Positions 17,171 through 26,546 of a stretch of 49,138 nt of DNA are shown here, piece by piece (the first letter of the stretch is position 1; each line of letters starts with the position of its first letter). Position numbers and translations under genes: made by a program. Under the pieces are notes generated by a model. It did no database searches and had not been told where the DNA came from. It worked only from the letters and a program-made list of their open reading frames with translations. The DNA is taken from assembly GCA_014802325.1 (NCBI GenBank), contig JAAVCK010000011.1, positions 1 through 49,138 on the forward strand. The letters run 5' to 3'. This DNA comes from Bacteroides sp. (GTDB taxonomy: Bacteria; Bacteroidota; Bacteroidia; Bacteroidales; Muribaculaceae).

Positions 17171-17830
17171 ATGTTAATTAAGCGAATATGTAATAAATTA
17201 TCGTATCTGTATTCAAAGCATATTTTACGGCATATATATAATGTCAGATACCGAAACTATGGCTTCAGATGTGAAGGCGTACTTATGAATTGTCAGCTTA
17301 ATATCCAAGGGGCAGGCCATAAAATTCATATAGGGAAGGGATGTGTCTTAAGAAATACACGGATAGAAATTGCCGGTGAGAATCACACATTTGTAATCGG
17401 TGAGAATACCAAATTTTACGATTCGGGTCGAATCAGAATGGGCGATAGCCATGGAGTGATCTCCATAGGTAGAAATCTGGCTGTATCGGATATATTTCTG
17501 ACCACGGCAGACGTAAATAACAAAATCACTATAGGTGATGACTGCCTCATAAGCGCAAAAGTTATAGTAAGAGGCTCTGACGGGCACTCGATAATAGATG
17601 ATAGTACCGGCCGACGCATTAATCCGGCAAAGGATGTGACGATAGGCGATCGCGTATGGATCGGCTATGGCGTAACCATACTGAAGGGATCGGTGATAGG
17701 CGATGACTCTGTGATAGGGACCAATGCCCTTGTATCAGGAAATATCCCGGCTCATTCGGTAGCGGTAGGATTTCCGGCTAAAGTAATTAAAGAAAATATT
17801 TCATGGAAAGAAGAAAGAATCAAGTCATGA
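17171..17830 (+). CDS. Hexapeptide-repeat (LbH) O-acetyltransferase
   Basis: This 219-aa protein contains a left-handed beta-helix built of repeated [LIV]-G-x4 units from about residue 50 onward (IGKGCVLRNT, IGENTKFYD, IGRNLAVSD, IGDDCLIS). It ends with the typical IGDRVWIGYGVTILKGSVIG, IGTNALVSG and VAVGFPAKVI of the WcaF/maltose-O-acetyltransferase type. An acetyl-CoA-dependent acetylation of a sugar or repeat unit is expected. The stop overlaps the glf start (ATGA at 17827-17830). Confidence 0.88.
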   Translation: MLIKRICNKLSYLYSKHILRHIYNVRYRNYGFRCEGVLMNCQLNIQGAGHKIHIGKGCVLRNTRIEIAGENHTFVIGENTKFYDSGRIRMGDSHGVISIGRNLAVSDIFLTTADVNNKITIGDDCLISAKVIVRGSDGHSIIDDSTGRRINPAKDVTIGDRVWIGYGVTILKGSVIGDDSVIGTNALVSGNIPAHSVAVGFPAKVIKENISWKEERIKS

Positions 17831-18972
17831 AATACGACTACCTGATAGTAGGCTCCGGCCTCTTTGGCGCGACATTCGCGCATCTTGCCACAAAGCAGGG
17901 CAAGCGTTGTCTGGTGATTGACAAGCGTAATCACGCCGGCGGCAATATATATTGTGAAGAAGTGGACGGAATCAACGTCCATAAGTATGGCGCACACATT
18001 TTCCATACTTCCGATAAGAATGTGTGGGATTTCGTGAACGGTATAGTGCCGTTCAACCGCTACACAAACTGCCCCGTGGCCCAGGCGCCCGACGGCAAGC
18101 TGTATAATCTGCCCTTCAATATGAACACATTTTATCAGATGTGGGGCGTGAAAACTCCGGCTGAGGCGCAGGCCAAGCTCGACGATCAGCGTCGCGAAGC
18201 TGTGGAGCGCATGAGGACCGACGGTGTGACAGAGCCGCGTAATCTTGAGGAGCAGGCGCTCACACTGATAGGCCGCGATATATACGAGCAGCTTATCAAG
18301 GGCTACACCGAGAAGCAGTGGGGCAGGAAGTGCACCGATCTGCCTTCGTTTATCATACGCCGGCTGCCTGTGCGACTGACATTTGATAACAATTATTTCA
18401 ACGATCTGTATCAAGGCATACCCATAGGCGGTTATAACCGGCTCATCGAGGGGCTGCTCGAAGGCGTGGACGTGGAGCTGGACGCTGATTTCTTCGCCGA
18501 CCGCGCCCGTTGGGAAGGCATGGCCGAAAAGGTGGTGTTCACCGGAAAGATCGACGAATATTACGGCTATCGCTTCGGCAAGCTCGAATACCGCACCGTG
18601 CGCTTCGAGACCGAGGCTCTCGACTGCCCCAACTATCAGGGCAATGCCGTGGTGAACTACACTTCGGCCTCAGTGCCCTATACCCGCGTGATAGAGCATA
18701 AGCACTTCGAGACGTTTGGCGACGCCGTATACGCCAATCCCCGCACGGTGATATCGCGCGAATATTCCACCGAGTGGCTCGACGGTATGGAACCGTTTTA
18801 CCCCGTCAACGATGCCCGCAATCAGGCCGTGTACGAACAGTATAAAGCGCTGGCCGACAAGGAGACCGACGTGATATTCGGCGGCCGACTGGCCGAATAC
18901 AGGTATTACGACATGGCTCCGATCATAGCTCAGGTGCTGAGAATATTCGATACGGTCCACAATACTCATTAA
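17827..18972 (+). CDS. glf: UDP-galactopyranose mutase
   Basis: A 381-aa FAD enzyme converting UDP-galactopyranose to UDP-galactofuranose. Visible features are the FAD-binding GSGLFG at 9-14, VIDKRNHAGGN, HKYGAHIFHT (active-site histidine region), NRYTN, and a C-terminal FGGRLAEYRYYDM. Length is normal for Glf. The ATG at 17827 (ATGA overlap) is chosen over an upstream in-frame ATG at 17803 because MKYDYLIVGSG starts the fold directly. GC-richer than the genes immediately before it. Its presence predicts galactofuranose in the polymer. Confidence 0.95.
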   Translation: MKYDYLIVGSGLFGATFAHLATKQGKRCLVIDKRNHAGGNIYCEEVDGINVHKYGAHIFHTSDKNVWDFVNGIVPFNRYTNCPVAQAPDGKLYNLPFNMNTFYQMWGVKTPAEAQAKLDDQRREAVERMRTDGVTEPRNLEEQALTLIGRDIYEQLIKGYTEKQWGRKCTDLPSFIIRRLPVRLTFDNNYFNDLYQGIPIGGYNRLIEGLLEGVDVELDADFFADRARWEGMAEKVVFTGKIDEYYGYRFGKLEYRTVRFETEALDCPNYQGNAVVNYTSASVPYTRVIEHKHFETFGDAVYANPRTVISREYSTEWLDGMEPFYPVNDARNQAVYEQYKALADKETDVIFGGRLAEYRYYDMAPIIAQVLRIFDTVHNTH

Positions 18973-18983
18973 CAAGTGCCCTC

Positions 18984-20099
18984 ATGAATATACTATACTT
19001 TACCAATATCAAGCTGGAGCCCCGAAATTCCACAGGCGAGGGCGTGCATAAAAAAATATACTCGCAGATAGAGTCGATGCGCAAGCAGGGCCACGAGGTG
19101 TACATATGCCACAAGACCCCGGCCGGAAACTTTCAGATCACAGGCAATGACCTCATTGAGCCAATAAGCCCGGGCGAGGGCACAAAGCAGTATGACGAGA
19201 TAATAGACTTTGTAAAGAGTCATTCGATAGACTTCTGCTATATACGTAATACCGGATCGATCAAGCAGATATATCTTACGCGCAAGCTGCGCAAGAACTC
19301 GGTGAAAGTGTTTCTCGAAATACCCACTTACCCCTTCCTGAAGGAGTCGACAAAAAATTTCGGACCGGTGGGGACACTGCTCCGCCGGATAAAGTATCAT
19401 GTGGTATATAATACCCTCGGATTGTTTCTTGACCGCATAGTGACCTTCTCGGACGACAGAAAAATCTGGGGCGTAAAGACCATCAACATATCCAACGGCG
19501 TGGATCCGGCCGCCATACGGCTTGCCCGCCATACGGATTCGGACATATTCAGAATCACGGCTGTGGCCGCTCTTGCATTCTGGCATGGATATGACAGGCT
19601 TGTGGAGGGTGTGAAGAATTATATAGACCGGGGCATGATGGCTCGTCGGCCGCTGCATGTAAAGATAGTGGGGGGCAAGAGCACCAACCCGGAGTATATC
19701 AGACTCACCGGGATGATAGCCGATTACGGTCTGACCGATGTGATCGAACTGACGGGAGAATTGTATGGCGCCGAACTCGACAAAGTGTTTGATGATACGG
19801 ATGTGTGCGTAGGCAGTCTGGGACGTCACCGCACCGGCAACAGCCGTATGAAATCGCTTAAGAATGTGGAATATGCCCATCGAGGATTACCGTTTTGCTA
19901 CTCGGAGAGCAATAGCGATTTTGACGACAGACCGTTCACATACAAAGTCCCGGCGGATGATTCGGCCGTGGATATCGAGGGGCTGATAAACTTTGCTAAG
20001 GAATGCACTATGTCGCCCGAGGAAATCAGAGATTCACTGCCTGATTTCAGTTGGGACGCGCAGATGCGCCGAGTGCTTGACGAGATACCCCGCTGCTGA
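18984..20099 (+). CDS. Glycosyltransferase family 4 (GT-B fold)
   Basis: A 371-aa protein with an N-terminal Rossmann half (MNILYFTNIKLEPRN, GVHKKIYSQIESMRKQGHEV) and a C-terminal donor-binding half (IVGGKS, VIELTGELYGAELDKVF, VCVGSLGRHR, LKNVEYAHRGLPFCYS). The usual E-x7-E motif is less regular than in classical GT4 enzymes. It lies 11 nt after glf, so a galactofuranose donor is possible but not shown. Confidence 0.82.
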   Translation: MNILYFTNIKLEPRNSTGEGVHKKIYSQIESMRKQGHEVYICHKTPAGNFQITGNDLIEPISPGEGTKQYDEIIDFVKSHSIDFCYIRNTGSIKQIYLTRKLRKNSVKVFLEIPTYPFLKESTKNFGPVGTLLRRIKYHVVYNTLGLFLDRIVTFSDDRKIWGVKTINISNGVDPAAIRLARHTDSDIFRITAVAALAFWHGYDRLVEGVKNYIDRGMMARRPLHVKIVGGKSTNPEYIRLTGMIADYGLTDVIELTGELYGAELDKVFDDTDVCVGSLGRHRTGNSRMKSLKNVEYAHRGLPFCYSESNSDFDDRPFTYKVPADDSAVDIEGLINFAKECTMSPEEIRDSLPDFSWDAQMRRVLDEIPRC

Positions 20100-20134
20100 A
20101 ACATAACATAGTAAATCAATAAAAAGACATACGT

Positions 20135-21079
20135 ATGAGTCAGGTTAAAGTCAGTGTAATAGTTCCGATATATAATGTGGAGGAATATATCGAGAAGTGT
20201 GTCAGAACTCTCTTTGAGCAGACGCTCGACGATATGGAATATATCTTCGTGGACGACTGCTCGCCCGATGGCAGTATGGCCGTGGTGGAAAAGGTGCTTG
20301 CCGACTATCCGCACCGCCGCCACCAAGTGAAGATAATCCGCCATGACGAGAATAAAGGAGTCAGCCGGTCACGACAAGACGGATTTGATGCTTCGACGGG
20401 TGAATACGTGATTCACTGCGATCCCGACGACTGGGTCGAGAGGGATATGTATGAACTTATGTATTCCAAGGCCATGGCCGATGATGCCGATATCGTGGGC
20501 TGTAACTACGTACTGGAATATCCCGAAAAATCCGTGGCGGTCAGTCAGGATTTCAGTCACGAGGGGGAGGATGCTGTAATAGCCATATTATCAGGTAAGT
20601 TGCATAGCGGACTGTGGGAACGCATGATACGCCGCCGGTTTATAACGGAGCAGAATGTGACGTTTGCCGACGAGATAACATTTATGGAAGATATGCTCTA
20701 CGTGATGCCTCTCCACGACGCTGCCGCAAAGGTAAGCTATGTCGACAAGGCTCTATATCACTACCGTATGCGCGGCGACAGCGCCATAAATATGTACACC
20801 AAAGCTAAATATGACTCGGTCATCAAGGTGTTTGACCAGCTTAAGGATTACTGCCGGAGTGAGGCCTGCGAGCAGCAGCGCCTGAAGACTGTGGCATCGC
20901 AGACACTCGGACTGATCACCCGACCCGAGACATATGACCCGGTACTGTGGCGAAAGGCGACCTATGGCGTGCCGATGGAATATTTCGGATCGGCCCGTCA
21001 CCAGCTGTCGCCGTTTCTTGTGAGAAACGGTCTTGACCTGCTGAATCTGTGGGTAATAAAACTATATCGCAAGCTATGA
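20135..21079 (+). CDS. Glycosyltransferase family 2
   Basis: A 314-aa GT2: VSVIVPIYNVEEYI, YIFVDDCSPDGS, NKGVSRSRQDG and the DxD motif DPDDW at 96-100, then a helical C-terminal part (LWERMIRRRFI, EDMLYVMPL). It is a close relative of the next gene: same SPDGS/TPDGS loop, D-x-DDW motif and H-S/C-GLW segment. This points to an old tandem duplication. Overlaps the next start by ATGA. Confidence 0.9.
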   Translation: MSQVKVSVIVPIYNVEEYIEKCVRTLFEQTLDDMEYIFVDDCSPDGSMAVVEKVLADYPHRRHQVKIIRHDENKGVSRSRQDGFDASTGEYVIHCDPDDWVERDMYELMYSKAMADDADIVGCNYVLEYPEKSVAVSQDFSHEGEDAVIAILSGKLHSGLWERMIRRRFITEQNVTFADEITFMEDMLYVMPLHDAAAKVSYVDKALYHYRMRGDSAINMYTKAKYDSVIKVFDQLKDYCRSEACEQQRLKTVASQTLGLITRPETYDPVLWRKATYGVPMEYFGSARHQLSPFLVRNGLDLLNLWVIKLYRKL

Positions 21080-22068
21080 CCAATATGAAAGCCGATACCC
21101 TGCTGTCAGTACTGATACCCGTCTACGGAGTGGAGAAATACATAGAGCGATGCGCCGAGTCACTATTCTCCCAGACTATAACGGAAGGTATAGAATTTAT
21201 ATTCGTTGACGACAAGACACCTGACGGGAGTCTGGCGGTGCTTCAATCCGTGATCGACAGGTATCCCGACCGAAAAACTCAGGTGAAGATAATACACCAC
21301 GAGACAAATCAGGGACTTGCCGGATCGCGCATCACCGGACTTCGGCATGCCTCGGGTAAATACGTGATAATGTGTGACAGCGATGACTGGGTGGAGAGTG
21401 ATATGTATGCGCTCATGCTCGACGCTGCCGCTGAGAGCGATGCCGATATGGTGTTGTGTCACTACTTTGTGAACTATCCTGACAGTGAGAAGGTGTTCAG
21501 TCAGACATTTACTACCGAGCATGACGAATTGCTCAGGCGGGCTATCGACGGAGAGATTCACTGCGGGCTGTGGAACAAGATGGTCAAGCGTGAGATCTAT
21601 GAAAAGCTTCAGCCGTCGTTTATCCCCGGAGTCAACATGTGGGAAGACGTATCGGTGCTCCCTCGTCTGGTGCATCTGTCGGAAGTGATAGCAATCGTTG
21701 ACAAGCCTCTCTACCACTACGCGCAGATGAATCCGCAGGCTTATACCCAGAAGTGGAATAAGAAATACAGCGAGCAGATATGCAAGGCTATAGAAGTGAA
21801 TGTGGATTATTTCAAGGCCAACGGCATCAATGCTGACAAGCTGGCGCAACGCGGACTGCTGAGTATACTGATGAACGAGTCAGACGACAGCCGCCGACGC
21901 TACCTGCGCATGTTCAGGGAGCGAGGGCTGCTTGACAAGATTGATTACAGCAGCATGAATGTGTATAGAAAGTTATTGAGTCGCATACTGTTTGGCGGGC
22001 GCTTTTTCTTCCTGGCCGATATGATAATGCGAAGTAAGGCAATGCTGCGTAAATATAAGATATGCTGA
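21076..22068 (+). CDS. Glycosyltransferase family 2
   Basis: A 330-aa GT2: LSVLIPVYGVEKYI, FIFVDDKTPDGS, NQGLAGSRITG and DSDDW at 101-105, then GLWNKMVKREIY and a helical tail. The ATG at 21076, overlapping the previous stop, is preferred to the in-frame GTG at 21049, which lies inside the upstream gene. Paralogous to the preceding GT2. It ends 7 bases inside the start of the polymerase gene. Confidence 0.9.
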   Translation: MTNMKADTLLSVLIPVYGVEKYIERCAESLFSQTITEGIEFIFVDDKTPDGSLAVLQSVIDRYPDRKTQVKIIHHETNQGLAGSRITGLRHASGKYVIMCDSDDWVESDMYALMLDAAAESDADMVLCHYFVNYPDSEKVFSQTFTTEHDELLRRAIDGEIHCGLWNKMVKREIYEKLQPSFIPGVNMWEDVSVLPRLVHLSEVIAIVDKPLYHYAQMNPQAYTQKWNKKYSEQICKAIEVNVDYFKANGINADKLAQRGLLSILMNESDDSRRRYLRMFRERGLLDKIDYSSMNVYRKLLSRILFGGRFFFLADMIMRSKAMLRKYKIC

Positions 22069-23081
22069 CAGTCAGTCTGGCGCTTATACTTGAATGTGTG
22101 ATTCTGAAAGGGCTGTCGCAGTATAGCCCTTACCGGAAATATCTGCCCTTCATACTGGTGGCCACTCTGATACTCGTGATGGGGCTGCGGTATAACGTAG
22201 GCGTGGATTACGGCGCGTATGCCGATATCTACGATAACAAGAACTCTGTGAACCGATATGCACTTGAGCCTACATGGATATGGATATGCGACGGGATGAG
22301 TTATATCGGATTCAAATCAAGAGCTTTTTTCTTCCTCACATCCATGCTGATAATGACAGGATATTATATGGGCATGAAAAAACTCTCGCCCGAAATATAT
22401 ATGTCGCTGATCATATTCATAGGTTGCGGATTTTACTATGAGTCGTCGAATATCATCAGGCAGTTTTGCGCTCAGGCCGTGCTGTTTGCGGCCACGGTGC
22501 CGCTGCTGCGCGGTGAGTGGAAAAAGTTTGCGGTATGTGCGGTGTGCGCTATGATGCTGCATGTGTCGGCTATAGTAGGGGTGATACTGATGCTGATATC
22601 ACGCCATAATTACTCTATTTGGCTGATGTGTGGAGTATTTGCCGTTTCAGTGGTAAGCGGCGGTACTGTGTCGAGGCTGATTGAGACCAATGTGCTTGTG
22701 CTTACGGCCTCATCTTACACGTCAGAATCCTTCAGCGCCGGAGTATCGTCAGGGCTGCTGAAATATGTGTATAATCTGATAGGGATAATATTTCTTGCCT
22801 TGTATCCGCGGCTGCGCAGGGTAAATCCCCGCGCGGTATTTTTTTTGAATATAGTGGTGATAGGTATATGTCTGTATAATATATTCTATACATTTATGGT
22901 GATGAGGCGCATGGCTATGTATTGCCTACCGTATATGACGATATTGCTGCCTATGACCGGAAAGTTGTTCAAGCGTGGTTCAAAGGTGCTCTATATCTCT
23001 ACTGTGGTGCTTGTGCTCATGACGTTCATGTTCAAGCAGCTCGCCAACACACAATATAAATTCGATCTAAATTTCTTTTGA
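22062..23081 (+). CDS. EpsG-family polysaccharide polymerase (Wzy role)
   Basis: A 339-aa membrane protein with about ten helices. Family landmarks are GLRYNVGVDYGAYADIY after the second helix, NIIRQFCAQA, and LHVSAIVGVILM. EpsG proteins are the likely Wzy-type polymerases that join flipped repeat units at the periplasmic face. Overlaps the preceding GT2 by 7 bases. Works with the Wzx at 9581; no Wzz chain-length regulator is nearby. Confidence 0.87.
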   Translation: MLTVSLALILECVILKGLSQYSPYRKYLPFILVATLILVMGLRYNVGVDYGAYADIYDNKNSVNRYALEPTWIWICDGMSYIGFKSRAFFFLTSMLIMTGYYMGMKKLSPEIYMSLIIFIGCGFYYESSNIIRQFCAQAVLFAATVPLLRGEWKKFAVCAVCAMMLHVSAIVGVILMLISRHNYSIWLMCGVFAVSVVSGGTVSRLIETNVLVLTASSYTSESFSAGVSSGLLKYVYNLIGIIFLALYPRLRRVNPRAVFFLNIVVIGICLYNIFYTFMVMRRMAMYCLPYMTILLPMTGKLFKRGSKVLYISTVVLVLMTFMFKQLANTQYKFDLNFF

Positions 23082-23084
23082 TAT

Positions 23085-24209
23085 ATGAAAATAGCTATCG
23101 TAGTAAGTTCTCTGCGAAAGGCCGGCCCTATAATAGTGGTGCAGAATCTCGTGAGGAATTTCAACAGGAAAGACCACGATATAGTCATCATAAAGCTGAT
23201 GAAGGACGAGGCTGCCCGCTCGATCACAAATGAATTTGTGGAGGACGGCATTAAGGTGTATGAGTTCAATACCTCGCGACTGAAGACTGAGCTGCTCACG
23301 GCAATCGAACGCCGTAGGTTCAATGAACTTATCCAAACTATCAACCCCGATATTATCCACACTCATGGTTATCAGGCTGTGAGGCTTGCCGCCGGGGTTA
23401 AGGATATTCCGGTGTTAGAGACAATCCATAATGTGCCTGAAGAAGATTTTATCAAGCGATATGGGAAAATTCTGGGCACGTATATGCTCCGTCGATACTA
23501 TTCGTCGATGAAAAAACTTGCAGCGGCTGTGGCTATTTCGGAGAATGTAAAAAATAATAATGTACCGCGGCTTCCGGAGCTTAAAGTCGAGCGTATATAT
23601 AACGGCGTAAAGGTGCCGGAATCGAAATATCAAAGCCGGGATGAGGCGAGGGCGCAATATGGTGTGAAAGAAGATACGACACTGTTCGTGTCGATAGGTG
23701 CCCTGCTCCCCATGAAGGATCAGCTCACCATTATCAGGGCTTTCAGAAAGGCTTTCCCGCGGGAGAATAGAAAGGTGGAGCTGTGGTTTTTAGGCAAGGG
23801 TCCGCTGTGGGACGAATGTATCAGAGAGATAGGCGATGACGACCGTATCAAGATGCTCGGGTGGCAGTATAATGTGTATGATTACCTGATGGCCGCCGAT
23901 TATTCGATTTCGGCTTCCCACTCCGAGGGATTCGGACTGAACTATATGGAGTCGATTTTTGCCGGCGTGCCTATGATAGCATCGGATATTCCGGTGTTCA
24001 GGGAATTTACAGGATATTTTCCTGAGCTGAAACAATTTGAGTTCAGGGTGGGCGACAGTGACGAGCTTGCCGACCGTCTCGTCAAGGCTACCCGTACAAA
24101 GATAGATATGGACGAATATATCGGAATCGCCCGCAAAACATTCTCCGCCTCTACGATGGCTGCGGAATACGAGCGATTCTACAAATCATTAATCGGAAAC
24201 AGACAATGA
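23085..24209 (+). CDS. Glycosyltransferase family 4
   Basis: A 374-aa GT-B enzyme. The N-terminal half has SSLRKAGPIIVVQNLVRNF and HTHGYQAVRLA; the donor-binding half has FVSIGALLPMKDQLTIIRAF, LWFLGKGPLWDE, KMLGWQYNVYDYLMAADYSISAS and SEGFGLNYMESIFAGVPMIASD, which holds the E-x7-E type motif. Cytoplasmic transfer of a sugar to the growing repeat unit. The stop overlaps the pyruvyltransferase start by 4 bases. Confidence 0.92.
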   Translation: MKIAIVVSSLRKAGPIIVVQNLVRNFNRKDHDIVIIKLMKDEAARSITNEFVEDGIKVYEFNTSRLKTELLTAIERRRFNELIQTINPDIIHTHGYQAVRLAAGVKDIPVLETIHNVPEEDFIKRYGKILGTYMLRRYYSSMKKLAAAVAISENVKNNNVPRLPELKVERIYNGVKVPESKYQSRDEARAQYGVKEDTTLFVSIGALLPMKDQLTIIRAFRKAFPRENRKVELWFLGKGPLWDECIREIGDDDRIKMLGWQYNVYDYLMAADYSISASHSEGFGLNYMESIFAGVPMIASDIPVFREFTGYFPELKQFEFRVGDSDELADRLVKATRTKIDMDEYIGIARKTFSASTMAAEYERFYKSLIGNRQ

Positions 24210-25306
24210 AAAAGATAGGGATAATCACGCATTATGATGTGCATAATCATGGGGCGCTGCTGCAGCTGACGGCGCTTATCAAGACCCTGGCCTCGAAAGG
24301 CTATGAGGCGCGTGCGCTGCAGTTTGACAAGAATTATGATTTCCTCGGCCACGAGATGAAGGCCAAGTATGATGTCTCGGCCAAGTCGGTGGGTATCTAT
24401 ATGAAGTATCTCAAGGAGAAGGGCGCGGGGTGCACTATATATAACTACCGCAAGCGCCGCACGCTCAACGACTACAAACGTCGCATGAATATCATAGGCG
24501 ACTATTACACGGAGTGCGGTGAGCTCGACGGAGTGATCGTGGGCAGCGATGAGGTGTTCGCACTCCACACCGGCCCTACGCCTGTGTTTTTCGGTCATTG
24601 CCTGCCCACGGATGCGGTGATGGCCTACGCGGGCAGTTTCGGCCCTACGACCTACGACGATATATGCCGGCTTCACTCGGAGGCTTTCGTGAAGTCGGGA
24701 CTTGAGGGTATGAAGTATGTGACTGTACGCGACCGCAACAGTGCCGATGTGGTGGAGCGTCTTACAGGTGAGCGTCCGCCCGTGGTGGTGGACCCGGTAT
24801 TGCTCTACGGATATAAGGATGAGATTGCCTCCGGCCATAATCCCGACGTGAACGATTGCCTGCTGGTGTATTCCTACGACAACCGCATGAACTCGCCCGA
24901 GGAGGTGAAGGCCATCACCGATTATGCCCGAAGCAAGGGGCTGAAGACGCTTTCGCCAGGCTTTTACCATAAGTGGTGTGACTACAATATCGATGTGGAT
25001 CCTATCGAGCTGCTGTCGTACTTCAAGAATGCGCGCGAGGTGGTGACGGATACTTTCCACGGCAGCGTGATGTCGCTTATCACAGGAGCGCGGTTCGTGG
25101 CCAAGACACGCGAGAGCAATCATCTGAAGCTCGTCAATCTTCTCAAGGAGTATGGCGTGGCCGACCGCATCATCACCCGCTGGGAGGATCTTGCCTCTAC
25201 AATGGCGAAGCCTATGGATTACGAGAAAATCAATAAGGAGATAGAGCGCCGCCGCAGCGAGTCGATGGCCCATCTCGATAAGATGCTTGAATTTGCCGGA
25301 AAATGA
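24206..25306 (+). CDS. Polysaccharide pyruvyl transferase
   Basis: A 366-aa member of the PS_pyruv_trans family: N-terminal ITHYDVHNHGALLQLTALIKTL, VGSDEVF, MAYAGSFGP, TVRDRNSADVVERLTG, DPVLLYG and VVTDTFHGSVMSLITGARF (the conserved T-x-FHG signature near the C-terminus). It uses phosphoenolpyruvate to place a pyruvate ketal on a sugar, giving the polymer negative charge. Overlaps both neighbours by 4 bases, so its production is coupled to the FrhB-like gene. Confidence 0.92.
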   Translation: MKKIGIITHYDVHNHGALLQLTALIKTLASKGYEARALQFDKNYDFLGHEMKAKYDVSAKSVGIYMKYLKEKGAGCTIYNYRKRRTLNDYKRRMNIIGDYYTECGELDGVIVGSDEVFALHTGPTPVFFGHCLPTDAVMAYAGSFGPTTYDDICRLHSEAFVKSGLEGMKYVTVRDRNSADVVERLTGERPPVVVDPVLLYGYKDEIASGHNPDVNDCLLVYSYDNRMNSPEEVKAITDYARSKGLKTLSPGFYHKWCDYNIDVDPIELLSYFKNAREVVTDTFHGSVMSLITGARFVAKTRESNHLKLVNLLKEYGVADRIITRWEDLASTMAKPMDYEKINKEIERRRSESMAHLDKMLEFAGK

Positions 25307-26544
25307 ATATCGACGACCGATCTCAGATAAGACCGTGCACGAGCTGCCAGATGTGTGGCGCGGTGTGCCCCACGGGCGCTATCAGCATTGAGCTCGATGG
25401 TGAAGGTTTTTACCGCCCGGTGGTGGATGATGGAAAGTGTATCGACTGCGGGCTGTGTGTGAAGCAGTGCTATAAGTTTGACCCCGACGTGAAGATGACC
25501 TCAGGCATGGAGTCAATACAGCTCTACTCGGCCTGGGCTAAGGATGAGGATGTGGTGAAGGCCACTACTTCGGGCGGCGTGGCCGATATTATGGCGAGCC
25601 GACTTATAGACGAGGGTTACACGTGTATAGGCGTGGTGTATGACGCGGATAAGAATTGCGCTGTGGGTCGCACGGCATGTAATTATGATGATGTAGAGGG
25701 TTTCCGTAGCTCGAAGTATATTCAATCGCTGTCGATAGACGCGTTTAAGGATATGGTGAAGAATTGCCGCGGAAAGAAATATGCGGTCTTCGGATTGCCG
25801 TGTCAGATTTACGCTGTAGACCGTTTCCTTCGGGCAAAGGGCGTGAGGGAGGATCATATCCTCATCGATCTGTATTGCCACGGATGTCCGTCGATGAATC
25901 TGTGGAAAAAGTATATCGATGAGGTGAAGGAGAAGACAGGTGCTACGAAGGTGCTCTCGGTGAATTTCCGCAGCAAGATACGCGGCTGGGGTAACTTCTA
26001 TGTAGTAGTAGTAGTAGTAGTAGTAGTAGATGGAATTCCTACGCCTGTAACGGTGGTTTCGCCGAGGCTGAATGCCCCGTTTTACACGATGTTTTTCTCC
26101 GACCGTGTGCTCAATGATTCGTGCTATGACTGCAAGCTGAGGAGCACGCTTGAGTATACCGACATAAGGCTCGGTGACTTTTGGGGTGACAAGTTTGTCG
26201 ACAATCACAAGGGCGTGTCGGCTGTGACAGTATGCACTGAAAGCGGGCGTCGGTTGTTTGACGCTATCGCCGGCGAGATCGAGAGCGCGCCGCAGGATTT
26301 CGGTTCGTTTATCCATTATCAGAGCTATGGCCGTGTATACCGCCGACATGATGAGGTGCGCACGCGGCTGCTCGGTATGCTTGCCGAGCCTGATGTAAGA
26401 CTGAAAGATGTGGTGAAAGCTTTCAAGCAGTCGATTCCGTTGAAGAAGCGGCTGAAGCATGAGATGAAGAATCTTGTGAAGCTGCTCCCGCAGGGTATGA
26501 TTTCGTCGGTGAAAGGATTTGTATATAAACTGAAAAAAAGATAG
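25303..26544 (+). CDS. FrhB-like iron-sulfur protein (F420 hydrogenase beta-subunit family)
   Basis: A 413-aa protein with two 4Fe-4S sites: C12-x2-C15-x2-C18-x3-C22 and C46-x2-C49-x2-C52-x3-C56. The FrhB N and C domains follow (SGGVADIMASRL, SSKYIQS, GLPCQIYAVDRFL, LYCHGCPS, CYDCKLR). In capsule loci such proteins commonly sit beside pyruvyltransferases; the substrate is unclear, and coenzyme F420 itself is not expected in Bacteroidales. The C-domain contains nine consecutive valines encoded by nine perfect GTA triplets. The start overlaps the previous gene by ATGA. Confidence 0.88.
   Translation: MNIDDRSQIRPCTSCQMCGAVCPTGAISIELDGEGFYRPVVDDGKCIDCGLCVKQCYKFDPDVKMTSGMESIQLYSAWAKDEDVVKATTSGGVADIMASRLIDEGYTCIGVVYDADKNCAVGRTACNYDDVEGFRSSKYIQSLSIDAFKDMVKNCRGKKYAVFGLPCQIYAVDRFLRAKGVREDHILIDLYCHGCPSMNLWKKYIDEVKEKTGATKVLSVNFRSKIRGWGNFYVVVVVVVVVDGIPTPVTVVSPRLNAPFYTMFFSDRVLNDSCYDCKLRSTLEYTDIRLGDFWGDKFVDNHKGVSAVTVCTESGRRLFDAIAGEIESAPQDFGSFIHYQSYGRVYRRHDEVRTRLLGMLAEPDVRLKDVVKAFKQSIPLKKRLKHEMKNLVKLLPQGMISSVKGFVYKLKKR
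26002..26028. repeat. Perfect (GTA)9 microsatellite inside the FrhB-like gene
   Basis: Nine uninterrupted GTA triplets encode nine valines (NFY-V9-DGIP). Slippage would change the number of valines without shifting the frame, so it could tune a beta strand but not switch the gene off. Confidence 0.95.
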
Positions 26545-26546
26545 AT

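Noticed and set aside
24179..25273. 364-aa minus-strand ORF opposite the pyruvyltransferase gene
   Set aside because: His/Arg/Ile-rich shadow created by the codon use of the real plus-strand gene, which carries family signatures.
26002..26028. Phase-variable on/off switch
   Set aside because: The unit is a triplet, so slippage cannot shift the reading frame.
25513..26460. 315-aa minus-strand ORF with a polytyrosine run
   Set aside because: The tyrosines are just the (GTA)9 repeat read backwards; the plus-strand frame has two ferredoxin motifs.
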